A model generated the notes under the pieces. It did not search any database. It worked only from the letters and a program-made list of their open reading frames with translations, and was not told where the DNA came from. Source: Amphibacillus cookii (GTDB taxonomy: Bacteria; Bacillota; Bacilli; Bacillales; Amphibacillaceae). From it: a stretch of 64,000 nucleotides of DNA. Of the stretch, positions 19,493-28,670 are shown piece after piece. The DNA lies in contig NZ_JAFBDS010000005.1 of assembly GCF_016908375.1 (NCBI RefSeq), positions 1-64,000 on the forward strand. The letters run 5' to 3'. A program made the position numbers and the translations under genes. Position 1 is the stretch's first letter; every line of letters begins with the position of its first letter.

Positions 19493-19675
19493 TTAATTAC
19501 CTCCATTTATAAAATAATCTGTCATCTTAAAGATACCGAATCAGCTTTCGTAAATCAAGTAAAATTGAAAGTTAACAAGCCCATTGGCCGTATACGGCTT
19601 ATTCAAAAGTATAGATTCATTAAAAAAACACACACTAAAATAGCAAGTTATATTATTGAATAAGGAGGACATACG

Positions 19676-19915
19676 ATGAATGTACTTGAAAGAATAGCAC
19701 TTGTGTTAATTATCATTGGCGCCATCAATTGGGGCTTAATCGGTTTGCTACAATTCGATTTAGTTGCTACATTATTCGGTGGTGGTTCTCAAGCAGGTGC
19801 TTTTGCCCGAATTATCTACACCTTAGTCGGCATTAGTGGTTTAATTAGCTTGAGCATCTTATTTAAGCCAGACCATGAACCGAGAGAGAAACATCATTAT
19901 CAACCACAAAGCTAA
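19676..19915 (+). CDS. yuzA: DUF378 membrane protein, YuzA
   Basis: 79-residue protein with two hydrophobic helices. NVLERIALVLIIIGAINWGLIG and the IIYTLVGISGL segment are the DUF378 hallmark. The ATG is preceded by AAGGAGGACAT. Function unknown. Its place between pgi and yugI is conserved with B. subtilis. Confidence 0.9.
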   Translation: MNVLERIALVLIIIGAINWGLIGLLQFDLVATLFGGGSQAGAFARIIYTLVGISGLISLSILFKPDHEPREKHHYQPQS

Positions 19916-19953
19916 ATACAGACAAAGCAGATAACGAATCAACGGAACGACCT

Positions 19954-19990
19954 AAAAAGCCAGCACACTTATATTCAGTGTGCTGGCTTT
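19954..19990. terminator. Bidirectional terminator between yuzA and yugI
   Basis: AAAGCCAGCACAC and GTGTGCTGGCTTT form a 13-bp stem with an A run before and a T run after, between the convergent genes. Confidence 0.85.
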
Positions 19991-19999
19991 ACATATGAA

Positions 20000-20374
20000 T
20001 TACTTGTTCTGTTCTGACTGTTTAAGCCACTCGTTTAATTTATCTTTCAATGTATTAAAACCACCTTGTTCTTCTTGTTGCGAAGGCTTAGGGTTAGATG
20101 GTTTATTAGCTTGAGGTGCCTTTTTTGGTGCTTCTTCAGTAGCACGGATAGATAACGAATATTTATTTTTTTCTTCATCAATTGAAATAATTTTAACGTT
20201 AACTTCATCACCAACAGCAATAAACTCATTAATATCTTTAACAAACCCATGAGTAACCTCTGATATGTGAACCAAACCTTGAATTTGATCATCTAACGCT
20301 ACAAAAGCGCCATAAGGTTGGACACCTGTAACTTTTCCTGTTAATACCTGACCTTCTGTAAATTTTTCTGACAT
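20000..20374 (-). CDS. yugI: S1-domain RNA-binding protein, YugI (general stress protein 13)
   Basis: Single S1 RNA-binding domain at residues 5-75 (GKVTGVQPYGAFVALDDQIQGLVHISEV), then a low-complexity linker rich in K, P and Q and a conserved C-terminal GFNTLKDKLNEWL helix. About 124 residues, similar to B. subtilis YugI. The start chosen is MSEKF at 20374; an ATG two codons upstream (20380) has better spacing from AGGAG and may be the true start. Probably ribosome-associated and stress-induced, as known for the family. Confidence 0.9.
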   Translation of the reverse strand: MSEKFTEGQVLTGKVTGVQPYGAFVALDDQIQGLVHISEVTHGFVKDINEFIAVGDEVNVKIISIDEEKNKYSLSIRATEEAPKKAPQANKPSNPKPSQQEEQGGFNTLKDKLNEWLKQSEQNK

Positions 20375-20595
20375 AATCATCACAACTCCTAAATTTAATA
20401 TTGACAAATCTATAACACCTACGAGTCATAGGATTTACCGGATGTATTTATACGCAATTATTAATTTTATCATAGCTGATCATGAATATACAAGATATTT
20501 TTATTGCTTCAAACATCTTAGCTAAATACCACGTTAAACATGTTATAATAATTAGAAAATAATGATTAATCAAAATAAGCGAGGGAGTGGGATAG

Positions 20596-21777
20596 ATGAT
20601 GGAGCCGTTTGAGCAATTGCCAAACCGTCAAGGAACACGTTCAGTTAAATGGGATATGACTGAAAAAGTATTTGGTTCTAGTGATATACAACCGATGTGG
20701 GTAGCTGATATGGATTTTGAAATCGCCTCCCCCATTAAACAAGCATTAATTGATCGGATTCATCATGGGGTATTTGGCTATACAATAACGGATAGCCACT
20801 TAAATCAAATAGTAAAACAATGGCTGAAAAGAAGACACAATTGGACAATTGAGGCAGATAGCATTATATATAGCCCGGGTGTACTTGTTACTATACATAT
20901 GGCTATTTTAACGCAAACGAATCCAGGCGATAAAGTATTAATTCAAACACCTGTATATCCGCCATTCCATAGTATAGTCAAAAAGCATAATCGTACATTA
21001 GTCACTAATCCATTAATTTATAACAATGGAAGATATACAATCGATTATGATGATTTAGAAGCAAAATTCAGATCCGGAGTAAAGGCGTTTATTTTGTGTA
21101 GTCCCCATAATCCAGTTGGGCGTGTTTGGACGAAAACAGAGTTGGCTAATATAATCAGCCTTGCTAAACGCTATCATGTACTTATTATTTCAGATGAAAT
21201 TCATGCTGATCTTATTTATAACGATGCTCAGCATGTACCGATCGGTTCAATTGATCAAACGATTGAGGATCAACTTATTACTTGTTTTTCACCAACAAAA
21301 ACTTTTAATTTAGCAGGACTACAGGTTTCCTATGCAGTCATTGCGAACAAACAGCTCCGACAGGACATTACACAAGCTTTAGCGGACTATGGCGTATCTT
21401 CCTTAAATACATTAGGGATTACTGCTTTAGAAGCCTCCTATCAACATGGTGAAGAATGGCTTGATCACCTATATACGGTATTGCATAAAAATAGGCAATT
21501 AGTCGAAAAAACCTTTCAAGAAAGACATGAGATCACGCCTATTCATCCCGAGGGAACATATCTTATGTGGCTGGATTGTAGAAACATGAGCCTTGATCAG
21601 ACCGCATTAAATCAATTTATGATAGCAGAAGCTCGGGTAGGGTTAAATAATGGTTTAACTTTTGGAGAAGAAGGACGTGGATTTATGAGGATCAATTTAG
21701 CTAGTCCAACCACATATATAGAAACAGGTGTTAATAAAATGATTAAAGCATTAGACGCTAGAGTAAACAAGGTGTAA
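20596..21777 (+). CDS. patB: PatB/MalY-type cystathionine beta-lyase (C-S lyase)
   Basis: PLP-dependent fold-type I enzyme, 393 residues. MWVADMDFEIASPIK and the PLP lysine in SPTKTFNLAGLQ are typical of MalY/PatB C-S lyases, which cleave cystathionine or cysteine conjugates. The substrate-loop sequence HNPVGRVWTKTEL and a C-terminal MRINLASP are also present. The start is taken at the first ATG of ATGATG behind GAGGGAG. It is adjacent to yugI as in B. subtilis, but divergent. Confidence 0.92.
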   Translation: MMEPFEQLPNRQGTRSVKWDMTEKVFGSSDIQPMWVADMDFEIASPIKQALIDRIHHGVFGYTITDSHLNQIVKQWLKRRHNWTIEADSIIYSPGVLVTIHMAILTQTNPGDKVLIQTPVYPPFHSIVKKHNRTLVTNPLIYNNGRYTIDYDDLEAKFRSGVKAFILCSPHNPVGRVWTKTELANIISLAKRYHVLIISDEIHADLIYNDAQHVPIGSIDQTIEDQLITCFSPTKTFNLAGLQVSYAVIANKQLRQDITQALADYGVSSLNTLGITALEASYQHGEEWLDHLYTVLHKNRQLVEKTFQERHEITPIHPEGTYLMWLDCRNMSLDQTALNQFMIAEARVGLNNGLTFGEEGRGFMRINLASPTTYIETGVNKMIKALDARVNKV

Positions 21778-22040
21778 ATGAACCGGTTGGCAGCGATATT
21801 TGAAATATAAGCACTTTAACTTTAAGCAGACAGAGGTTCAGGGCTACAGGAGATATAGGTTAATCACACAACTAACAGTATAGACAACCCTATTGCAAGC
21901 TTATAGTGCTGGCTTATTTGACATTTCAAACAACGCAAGTTAAATATGAATAAAATAGTTTTAAATGAAAAATGGAGGGTTCACTCGAACCCTCCATTTT
22001 TCACCATGATGTTATATCAACGTAATAACTGGATGCTAAC
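21778..22040. other. Intergenic region after patB
   Basis: No gene seen. It holds a strong terminator at 21969-22001. A stretch at about 21838-21875 (GGGCTACAGGAGATATAGGTTA) weakly resembles the hairpin module of repeat copies F and M and may be a decayed remnant. Confidence 0.4.
21969..22001. terminator. Bidirectional terminator downstream of patB
   Basis: AAAATGGAGGGTTC and GAACCCTCCATTTT form a perfect stem with a 5-nt loop, flanked by A and T runs. Confidence 0.88.
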
Positions 22041-22192
22041 CATAAAACGAACCTTAACCAGTAAGTTTTTTGTTCTTCTCCCGCGGATTGGCCGTTGAGT
22101 GAATCCGGACATTAGCGGCCGCTTCCTCCCGCCTAAATAGATAAGCTCTACACTCTATTTTGAGGCGGGCGTTTTACGGACGGTTATCTGTG
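22041..22192 (+). repeat. Dispersed element R1, copy G
   Basis: ATAAAACGAACCTTAACCAG left end, conserved GAATCCGGACATTAGCGGCCGC, internal stem CCCGCCTAAATAG/CTATTTTGAGGCGGG, right end CGGTTATCTGTGA. It abuts the ptsH stop within about 6 bp. Confidence 0.9.
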
Positions 22193-22197
22193 AACAA

Positions 22198-22461
22198 TTA
22201 TTCCCCTAATTGTTCACGGATCGCTTCAGTAATCCCTTCAATGGCTTGCTCTTCATCAGCACCTTCAACTGTAACCTTAATTTGAGCACCTTTAGGTACA
22301 CCTAACGACATGACACCCATAATAGACTTCAAGTTAACTGATTTACCATTATAATGCATTTCTACGTGTGATTCATATTGACCAGCTTTATTAACTAACA
22401 ATGTAGCAGGACGTGCATGAATACCTGTATCATCTGTAATTGTAAATGTTTGCTCTTTCAT
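22198..22461 (-). CDS. ptsH: Phosphocarrier protein HPr
   Basis: 87-residue HPr of the phosphotransferase system. His15 in DDTGIHARPAT accepts phosphate from enzyme I, and Ser46 in NLKSIMGVMSLG is the HPr-kinase site, so it is HPr and not Crh (which lacks His15). The start is ATG at 22461 behind GGGAGGAATT. ptsI is not next to it; the gene stands alone between repeat copy G and divergent deoD, unlike the usual ptsHI operon. Confidence 0.95.
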   Translation of the reverse strand: MKEQTFTITDDTGIHARPATLLVNKAGQYESHVEMHYNGKSVNLKSIMGVMSLGVPKGAQIKVTVEGADEEQAIEGITEAIREQLGE

Positions 22462-22848
22462 TTTAATTCCTCCCAACTGATTCACGTTATTAATCAATCC
22501 ATTCTTTACATAAATAGATTCATTAATGTTATTATATACGAAATTTAACATGGAATAAATAGAAATAATCATAATAATAGAACGTTTTCACAAAGGTTAA
22601 GCTTTCCCCGATTACCTAGCTAGAAAATATGAAAAATAATTTGTATTCTAAATTCGATTATGATAACTTATCAATATGTAGTGAAGCTTCCCTCAATGGT
22701 GGGCTTATTTCTTGTTAATAAGGAATAAATAAGAATCAGTAACGAACTTTTTACATCGTAATAGTTAAAACCTTAGGTTTGGAGAAAGTTCTCTATTCTG
22801 CACTAATTAAAAATTATTTTATTAAAGGATATAGGAGGCTTGCTTTAT

Positions 22849-23559
22849 ATGAGTACACATATAGGTGCTAAAAAAGGCGATATAGCAGATAAAATATTAT
22901 TACCAGGAGATCCATTGCGCGCTAAGTACATCGCTGACAACTTCTTAGAAAATGCTGTATGCTACAATGAAGTACGAGGTATGTATGGCTATACAGGTAC
23001 ATACAAAGGTGAACGGATCTCTGTACAAGGAACAGGAATGGGCGTCCCTTCTATCTCTATCTATGTCAATGAGCTTATTCAAGAATATGATGTTAAAAAA
23101 TTAATTCGCGTCGGAACATGTGGGGCTATTCAAAAAGATGTCAATGTCCGAGATGTTATTTTAGCACAAAGCTCAACCACAGACTCACAGGTTAATCGCA
23201 TGGTATTTGGCGGCATTGACTTTGCCCCTATCGCTGATTTTCAATTATTAAAGGCCGCATATGATACAGGGAGCAACAAAGGGTTAGCCCTACGTGTAGG
23301 TAATGTCTTTACAAGTGATAGCTTTTACCGCGATAACGGATTAGCCTTATTGGAGAAACTAGCTCAATATCAAGTACTTGCTGTAGAAATGGAAGCTACT
23401 GCACTTTATACACTAGCTGCCAAATTCAGTCGTCAAGCATTAGCTATTTTAACCGTGTCTGACCATATCTTAACCGGTGAAGAAACAACTGCTGAAGAAC
23501 GGCAAACGACTTTTAATGATATGATTGAAGTCGCATTGGATGCAGCAATTAAAAGTTAG
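22849..23559 (+). CDS. deoD: Purine-nucleoside phosphorylase, DeoD type
   Basis: Hexameric purine nucleoside phosphorylase, about 236 residues. [17 protein letters not shown] (phosphate site), [22 protein letters not shown] and EMEATALY (nucleoside ribose site) are diagnostic of DeoD. The catalytic Asp is in VSDHILTGE. The start is ATG at 22849 behind ATAGGAGGC; the TTG three codons upstream is too close to that site. It is followed by its own terminator. Confidence 0.95.
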   Translation: MSTHIGAKKGDIADKILLPGDPLRAKYIADNFLENAVCYNEVRGMYGYTGTYKGERISVQGTGMGVPSISIYVNELIQEYDVKKLIRVGTCGAIQKDVNVRDVILAQSSTTDSQVNRMVFGGIDFAPIADFQLLKAAYDTGSNKGLALRVGNVFTSDSFYRDNGLALLEKLAQYQVLAVEMEATALYTLAAKFSRQALAILTVSDHILTGEETTAEERQTTFNDMIEVALDAAIKS

Positions 23560-23600
23560 TAGACAGAGGATATTTTAAAAAATAATCGACAATTTCAAAA

Positions 23601-23622
23601 GGGGGAAGTTTAAACTTCCCCT
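23601..23622. terminator. deoD terminator
   Basis: GGGGAAGTTT/AAACTTCCCC perfect palindrome, preceded by AAAA and followed by a T-rich stretch. Confidence 0.75.
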
Positions 23623-23634
23623 ACTTTAAAACGT

Positions 23635-23666
23635 ATTGTTAACCATTAAAATATAAGGTTAACATT
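23635..23666 (+). promoter_or_regulatory. BirA operator upstream of bioY
   Basis: ATTGTTAACC, 12 nt, GGTTAACATT: two GTTAAC half-sites 14 nt apart, the arrangement known for Firmicutes biotin repressor (BirA) operators. It lies directly upstream of bioY, which BirA commonly represses when biotin is sufficient. Confidence 0.85.
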
Positions 23667-23682
23667 AGAAAGGGAGAGAATG

Positions 23683-24279
23683 ATGAAAAAAATATCAACC
23701 TTAGAATTATGTTATGGAGCGATTTTTATCTGTTTAATGGCAATTGGAGCAAATATCACTTATTGGTTTCCATTTTTATCCGTACCAATAGGCGGGGTAT
23801 CTGTACCGCTTTCCCTGCAAACTTTTTTCAGTATTCTAGCGGGGCTCATGTTAGGTAAAAAATTAGGGGCATTTTCAATCTTTGCCTACACACTTGTAGG
23901 CTTAATTGGTGTTCCCGTCTTTGCTCAAATGCAATCTGGATTATTTGTACTTTTTAATTATACCGGTGGCTTTTTACTTTCTTTTATTTTAGTGGCTTAT
24001 GTAACAGGCTATTTAGTTGAGCGTCTAACGACCATAACTTTATTATTAAGTACATCTATCGCTATAATTGGGGTAATTACAAATTATTTAGTCGGTGTAA
24101 CTTATATGTATATTGGTATGAACACGTGGTTAAATCTTGAGATTACTTATTTAACAGCTTGGTTAGGTATGATTCCATTTCTAATTAAAGATCTTTGTCT
24201 TGCTTTTATTGCTGCATTGCTTATTATGAGAATGCATCAGCGTCTATCTTTTAAAACATCACATATAAAAACGTTATGA
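23683..24279 (+). CDS. bioY: Biotin ECF transporter S component, BioY
   Basis: Substrate-binding membrane subunit for biotin uptake, about 198 residues, with six hydrophobic helices. The BioY signature PLSLQTFFSILAGLMLGKKLGA and GVPVFA follow TM1. ATGATG offers two starts; the second is chosen because it is better spaced from GGGAGA. The BirA operator upstream supports the biotin assignment over other S components. Confidence 0.93.
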   Translation: MKKISTLELCYGAIFICLMAIGANITYWFPFLSVPIGGVSVPLSLQTFFSILAGLMLGKKLGAFSIFAYTLVGLIGVPVFAQMQSGLFVLFNYTGGFLLSFILVAYVTGYLVERLTTITLLLSTSIAIIGVITNYLVGVTYMYIGMNTWLNLEITYLTAWLGMIPFLIKDLCLAFIAALLIMRMHQRLSFKTSHIKTL

Positions 24280-24584
24280 TTTATGAACAGCGAAAACACA
24301 TTGCAGAAGTCAGTAAAGCGATTGAGTGAATCAAGACATGAACGCCCGTTACCTCCCGTCTAAATAGATGAGCTCTACTCTCTATTTTGTGACAGGCGGT
24401 TTACGGACGGTTATCTGTGATGAACGTGTTCAAACTAAGATGTTTATTTTCTAATGACAAAGCCTGTTTTAACTAAATTCACTATCCGATCAGAGCGTAT
24501 TTATCTTGGACAATGACTTTCACAAATTAAATATGCTATAATAACCGATATAGATCTATCAGAGATAGAGAGGATGATTGAAGG
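24280..24584. other. Intergenic region between bioY and yuiD
   Basis: Holds repeat copy H and, near 24515-24545, a probable yuiD promoter (TGACTT, 17-nt spacer, TATAAT). No gene seen. Confidence 0.5.
24321..24421 (+). repeat. Dispersed element R1, copy H (5' truncated)
   Basis: Starts at GATTGAGTGAATCAAGACAT, so the left hairpin is missing. The core CCCGTCTAAATAGAT and the right end ACGGACGGTTATCTGTGAT are intact. Confidence 0.88.
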
Positions 24585-25061
24585 TTGGCTTTGTTTGAAA
24601 ATTTTCCATTAATTGTTGCATTATTTGCTATTCTTTTTGCGCAAGGTGTCAAAGTACCGATACATTACATTGCTACTAAAGAATTCAAACCAGGCCTAGT
24701 CTTTAGTACAGGTGGAATGCCGAGCAGTCATTCAGCTGCTGTAGCTGCTGTCACCACTGGTGTGGGTATTGAACACGGTATAGCATCTGGGATATTCGCT
24801 GTTTCTTGTATCTTTAGTATTATTATTATGTTCGATGCCACCGGTATTAGAAGACAAGCCGGCGAGCAAGCTATCGTACTTAACATGCTTGTCAAAGATT
24901 TTCAATATTTTGTTGATGAAGTAAAAGATTGGTCAAAAAAGAAACAGTTCGAGAAGAAAGAAGAGCTAAAAGAGTTATTAGGTCATCAACCTATTGAAGT
25001 ATTTTTCGGTGGATTAACAGGTATCACACTTGCACTGTTGGCTTATCCACTATTCACCTGA
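24585..25061 (+). CDS. yuiD: DUF212 / divergent PAP2-family membrane protein, YuiD
   Basis: 158 residues with several hydrophobic helices. GGMPSSHSAAVAAV and FDATGIRRQAGEQA are the conserved acid-phosphatase-like motifs of the YuiD (divergent PAP2) family. The start is TTG at 24585 (TTGGCTTTG), with GAGG about 11 nt upstream. Function unproven; a lipid-phosphate phosphatase activity is a guess from the fold. Confidence 0.9.
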   Translation: MALFENFPLIVALFAILFAQGVKVPIHYIATKEFKPGLVFSTGGMPSSHSAAVAAVTTGVGIEHGIASGIFAVSCIFSIIIMFDATGIRRQAGEQAIVLNMLVKDFQYFVDEVKDWSKKKQFEKKEELKELLGHQPIEVFFGGLTGITLALLAYPLFT

Positions 25062-25070
25062 ATATTTGAC

Positions 25071-25205
25071 ATAAAACGAATCTTCCAATCGTGGCGTTTT
25101 CGTTCTTCGTCCACTGATTGCAGATTCGTTGACTGAATCAGGCATCCGTTTTTCACCACCTCAATCGATTGACCTCTGCTCTCTATTTTGTGGTAGGGGT
25201 TCTGT
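25071..25205 (+). repeat. Dispersed element R1, copy I (3' truncated)
   Basis: Complete 5' hairpin (AAACGAATCTTCCAATCGTGG / CCACTGATTGCAGATTCGTT), then core with internal stem ACCAC/GTGGT. It stops before the usual CGGTTATCTGTGATAAA right end. Confidence 0.87.
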
Positions 25206-25207
25206 TA

Positions 25208-25244
25208 TAACAAAAATGCAGACTTAACAAAGTCTGCATTTTTT
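25208..25244. terminator. Terminator downstream of the 25279-25521 gene
   Basis: AAAATGCAGACTT and AAGTCTGCATTTT form a stem with flanking A and T runs, suited to both directions. Confidence 0.82.
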
Positions 25245-25278
25245 AGTTCTCATCCTTTAATAATATGGAATTTGTTCA

Positions 25279-25521
25279 CTAAATCTCATAAGGATCTGAG
25301 TGAAAACTCATCTCAAACGCTTCAATTACATCTGACTTTATCTTCACAGAAATTTGTTTGACGGTATAATCATGACTTATTGTCTTATTGTTTAGGCTTA
25401 CCTCACTAAAGACATCATTAAATGTTAGGTTCGTAACCGCCATGGTTGTTGTAAGCAAAGCAAGTGCAAAAAGAATCGTAAAAAATAGCGGATAGCTAAC
25501 CTTCTTCAATCGATTAATCAT
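25279..25521 (-). CDS. Small single-pass membrane protein of unknown function
   Basis: 80 residues: a hydrophobic helix at about 10-30 (PLFFTILFALALLTTTMAV), then an extracytoplasmic region of about 50 residues with alternating polar residues. The ATG has an AAAGGAG site 9 nt upstream and a terminator follows, so it looks like a real gene. I do not recognise a family. It occupies the position where yuiA-yuiC lie in B. subtilis. Confidence 0.7.
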   Translation of the reverse strand: MINRLKKVSYPLFFTILFALALLTTTMAVTNLTFNDVFSEVSLNNKTISHDYTVKQISVKIKSDVIEAFEMSFHSDPYEI

Positions 25522-25581
25522 CTATGCTCACTCCTTTGGTCATTCAGCATAGACATCATCTGATCAAATTATACGTAAAAA

Positions 25582-25714
25582 ATAAAACGAAACTTCAATC
25601 AGTGGAGTTTCACTCTTCCCCCACTGATTGGTAATTGAGTGAATCAGGAAATTAGCGTCCGCCTAATTAGATTGACCTTTGTTCTCAATTTTGTGGCGGG
25701 CGGTTATCTGTGAT
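25582..25714 (+). repeat. Dispersed element R1, copy J
   Basis: AATAAAACGAAACTTCAATCAGTGG / CCACTGATTGGTAATTG hairpin, then a shortened core with a deletion before and after the internal stem, and the right end GCGGTTATCTGTGAT. It abuts the yumB stop within 4 bp. Confidence 0.88.
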
Positions 25715-25717
25715 CAA

Positions 25718-26923
25718 TTATTTAGCTTTTCTAAATTGTTTCCAAGCCAGAGACCATCCGCCAATTTGAAAAAGAAAAAAATAATCCACTACTTTCTTTA
25801 AAACTGAAGCAAACTTACCGAAAATTCTTCTTTCTTCTCCGACTAAGCCAATTGCATCATTAGCACCTATTGAGGCAATTGTGCCACGATTTTTAAAGGA
25901 AAAAGACTTCATCTGGCTTTTTCCCTCTAGCTTAGCGATGACATTATATGCAGCCACTTTACCTTTTTGAATGGCTAAATCAGCATTCGGCAAATAAGGT
26001 TTCCCACTTTTATCTCGAACCAATGCAACATCACCAATCACAAATACTTGCTCATAATTCGGAGCTGTTAAATCACAGTTGACTTCCACACGTCCTTGAT
26101 TAGAAGGCAATGCTGATTTATCAATCAACTGATTACCTTTTACACCTGCAGTCCAAACAAATAAAGAAGCAGGGATATCTTCAACGAGACCTGATTGTTC
26201 AATCTTTATATTTGCTCGACTTATCGACCTTATTTTTGTACCTAGGCGAAATTCAACGCCTTTTTTCTCGAGCTGTTGCATGGCATATTCACCTAATTCA
26301 AGATCGAACTCTGGGAGAACAGTCGGTTGATTTTCAATAGCTATAAGCTTAATCTTATTCGGATCAACATTTGCTTCTATACAAAGCTTAGGTAATTGAT
26401 CAACCCATTCCCCTAGTAGTTCGACACCAGTAAACCCCCCACCCCCTACAACAAAATGGAGTGGTTTTTCCATTTCAGTCTTACTGTAGTCTTCTAACAC
26501 GGTAAGGATTCGGTTATACAATTGATTGGATTGTGCTAATGTCGTAATTGAATAAGCATGTTCTTTCAAGCCAGGGATTTGAAAGGTATCGATTTCAGAG
26601 CCGAGGGCCAAGATCATATAATCATAATCATATATATTACTTTCTGTACGCACACACTGTTTATTTACATCAATATCCTGAACTGTTTCTTTTACGACAG
26701 AGACAGATGTGGAATGAATCAGTGACTCAATATCAAACATCGACCGTTCGTTTGAATAAAAACCAACCGCATTACGGTGAAGCCAAGTGGTTTGATAATG
26801 ATAGTGATGCTTATTTATTAACGTAATCACGACGTTATCTTTAGTAAGTTTCTTTTGTAAATACAAGGTTGCCGTCAATCCAGCAAAACCCGCACCTACA
26901 ATAACAATTTTAGTCGGATTCAT
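25718..26923 (-). CDS. yumB: NDH-2-like FAD-dependent pyridine nucleotide oxidoreductase, YumB
   Basis: 401-residue flavoprotein of the type II NADH dehydrogenase family. It has two Rossmann dinucleotide sites, VIVGAGFAGLTA at 7-18 (FAD) and HFVVGGGGFTGVEL at about 155-168 (NAD(P)H), and the FVIGDVA segment that closes the FAD site. The C-terminal FFLFQIGGWSLAWKQF is hydrophobic and probably anchors it to the membrane. The ATG is preceded by GGGGGAGAG. Family members pass electrons from NADH to quinone; YumB in B. subtilis is an Ndh paralogue, so the acceptor is uncertain. Confidence 0.9.
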   Translation of the reverse strand: MNPTKIVIVGAGFAGLTATLYLQKKLTKDNVVITLINKHHYHYQTTWLHRNAVGFYSNERSMFDIESLIHSTSVSVVKETVQDIDVNKQCVRTESNIYDYDYMILALGSEIDTFQIPGLKEHAYSITTLAQSNQLYNRILTVLEDYSKTEMEKPLHFVVGGGGFTGVELLGEWVDQLPKLCIEANVDPNKIKLIAIENQPTVLPEFDLELGEYAMQQLEKKGVEFRLGTKIRSISRANIKIEQSGLVEDIPASLFVWTAGVKGNQLIDKSALPSNQGRVEVNCDLTAPNYEQVFVIGDVALVRDKSGKPYLPNADLAIQKGKVAAYNVIAKLEGKSQMKSFSFKNRGTIASIGANDAIGLVGEERRIFGKFASVLKKVVDYFFLFQIGGWSLAWKQFRKAK

Positions 26924-27174
26924 TTCTCTCCCCCTTTTAATAGGCGGTTATTCTCTCCCTCACTATTTCATCACATTTCAATCTTAGCTTTTTTCGTAAA
27001 CATTTTCAATTGGTATTCCCTGCTTAAGCAAATAAAACCCGCACTAGAACTGATTAGCTGATTACTAGAGAACGCTATTGACATGACTGAGGTTTATTTT
27101 TGTAAAAAAAGGTATAAAGTATGTTAGAATATTGATTAGTGACTTTGAAAGTGCAATAACAGGAGGATTAGAAA

Positions 27175-28164
27175 ATGTCAGAAAGAAAAGTTTATGATAT
27201 AACCATTATTGGTGCAGGCCCTGTTGGTTTATTTACAGCCTTTTATGGTGGGTTAAGACAAGCAAGTGTTAAAGTGATTGAAAGCCTTCCTCATATTGGT
27301 GGTCAACTCAGCGCTTTATATCCAGAAAAATACATTTATGATATCGCTGGATTTCCGAAGGTTAGGGCACAAGATTTAGTAAATAATCTTCACGAACAAT
27401 TAAGTATGTTTGAGCCTACCTTCTGTTTGGAAGAAGCAGTTGAATATGTTGAACGCCTTGATGACGGCACTTATAAATTGACAACAAACACTGGAGAACA
27501 CCTTACAAAAACAATGATTATTACAGCAGGTAATGGTGCATTTCAGCCAAGAAAATTAGCCCTTAAAGAAGCTTCAGCTTTTGAGAATCGCAACTTGCAT
27601 TATTTTGTCGATAATATGATGCAATTTAAAGATAAACGTGTCGTTCTGTTCGGTGGTGGCGATTCTGCTGTTGATTGGGCCTTAATGCTCGAACCGATTG
27701 CAAAAGAAGTGACACTTATCCATCGACGTGACCAATTCCGAGCACACGAACATAGTGTAGAAAAATTACATCAATCAACGGTTCGTTTATTAACGCCATT
27801 TGTTCCAGAAGCTCTGATTGGTAGTGATGCAATTGAACAAGTTAAAGTAAAGAAAGTTAAAGGTGATGATGAAATAACAATTGATGTCGATGATGTTATT
27901 GTTAATTATGGCTTTATTTCTTCACTTGGCCCAATAAAAGATTGGGGGTTAACGATTGAAAAAAACAGCATCGTTGTCAATTCTAAAATGGAGACAAATA
28001 TAGAAGGTATATATGCCGCTGGGGATATATGCACATACCCAGGTAAAGTTAAGCTCATTGCTACTGGCTTTGGTGAAGGACCCACCGCCGTTAATAACGC
28101 TAAAACTTATATTGAACCTGAGGCCAGAGTACAACCGAAGCACTCAACCAGTTTGTTTGAATAG
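27175..28164 (+). CDS. yumC: Ferredoxin/flavodoxin-NADP+ reductase, YumC type
   Basis: 329-residue thioredoxin-reductase-like flavoprotein lacking the CxxC redox pair, as expected for YumC-type ferredoxin-NADP+ reductase. FAD site [16 protein letters not shown] at 10-25, NADP site [16 protein letters not shown] at about 155-170, and [23 protein letters not shown] near the C-terminus. The start ATG follows ACAGGAGGA. The gene is essential in B. subtilis; it supplies reduced ferredoxin or flavodoxin. Divergent from yumB. Confidence 0.95.
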   Translation: MSERKVYDITIIGAGPVGLFTAFYGGLRQASVKVIESLPHIGGQLSALYPEKYIYDIAGFPKVRAQDLVNNLHEQLSMFEPTFCLEEAVEYVERLDDGTYKLTTNTGEHLTKTMIITAGNGAFQPRKLALKEASAFENRNLHYFVDNMMQFKDKRVVLFGGGDSAVDWALMLEPIAKEVTLIHRRDQFRAHEHSVEKLHQSTVRLLTPFVPEALIGSDAIEQVKVKKVKGDDEITIDVDDVIVNYGFISSLGPIKDWGLTIEKNSIVVNSKMETNIEGIYAAGDICTYPGKVKLIATGFGEGPTAVNNAKTYIEPEARVQPKHSTSLFE

Positions 28165-28170
28165 CAACAC

Positions 28171-28214
28171 AAAAGAGTCATGATCTCATCGGTAATAATG
28201 CGATCATGACTCTT
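28171..28214 (+). terminator. yumC terminator
   Basis: AAAGAGTCATGATC and GATCATGACTCTTT form a long stem followed by TCTATTTT. Confidence 0.88.
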
Positions 28215-28237
28215 TCTATTTTGGAACTTCATTTATA

Positions 28238-28620
28238 TGGTTGTATACTATTTGACGTTGGTGAAGGGAATTCTCCATTTCATGCGTTTGTGTAATGGAG
28301 GTAGACTTTCGTTAACGTCTTTTCTATTTCTCTAAAAATAGCAATGGGTTCGGTCATCCAGTGATTCGCTTTCCGCAGGCACGGCTTCAGCTAACTCATG
28401 TGCGCACCAAACGCGCACATGAGTGGATCTTCAGCTCGTGCTATTCCTGCAGGAGTCTCATCACTTCCTGACCGAACCCGTATGAATTTACGTGTAGATA
28501 GACATTTAAATTAAGTTAAGATCTATTGAATCGAAATCAGCCCAAAATGCACCTAATCAAACAAACATTCACTTATAAAATCGGCAATAATTCTCACCAA
28601 CGTCATTTGACAAAGAACCA
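28238..28620. mobile_element. MITE-like element with terminal inverted repeats, intact copy
   Basis: About 383 bp, no coding capacity. Ends are inverted repeats: TGGTT plus ATTTGACGTTGGTGA on the left, TCACCAACGTCATTTGA plus AACCA on the right. The centre is a long imperfect palindrome bounded by GGGTTCGGTC and GACCGAACCC that contains the hypervariable-stem repeat. A second copy at 56769-59083 is nearly identical where they align but is split by an IS, which points to past mobility. Confidence 0.8.
28345..28480 (-). repeat. Hypervariable-stem repeat (R2), copy 1
   Basis: Read on the minus strand: CTCCTGCAGGAATAGCACGA, GCTGAAGATCCACT, an apical stem CTCATGTGCGC/GCGCACATGAG, then AGCTGAAGCCGTGCCTGCGG and AAAGCGAATC. 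The constant flanks recur in the other R2 copies while the apical stem sequence does not. Confidence 0.85.
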
Positions 28621-28670
28621 TTTATATACAAAGATGGTTTACAGTAACCTAGCAAATTATCAGTTTAAGC

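Noticed and set aside
20047-20292. Minus-strand frame inside yugI
   Set aside because: It is an alternate reading frame of the S1-domain gene.
22198-22461. Crh instead of HPr
   Set aside because: Crh lacks the phospho-accepting His15; here GIHARPAT is intact.
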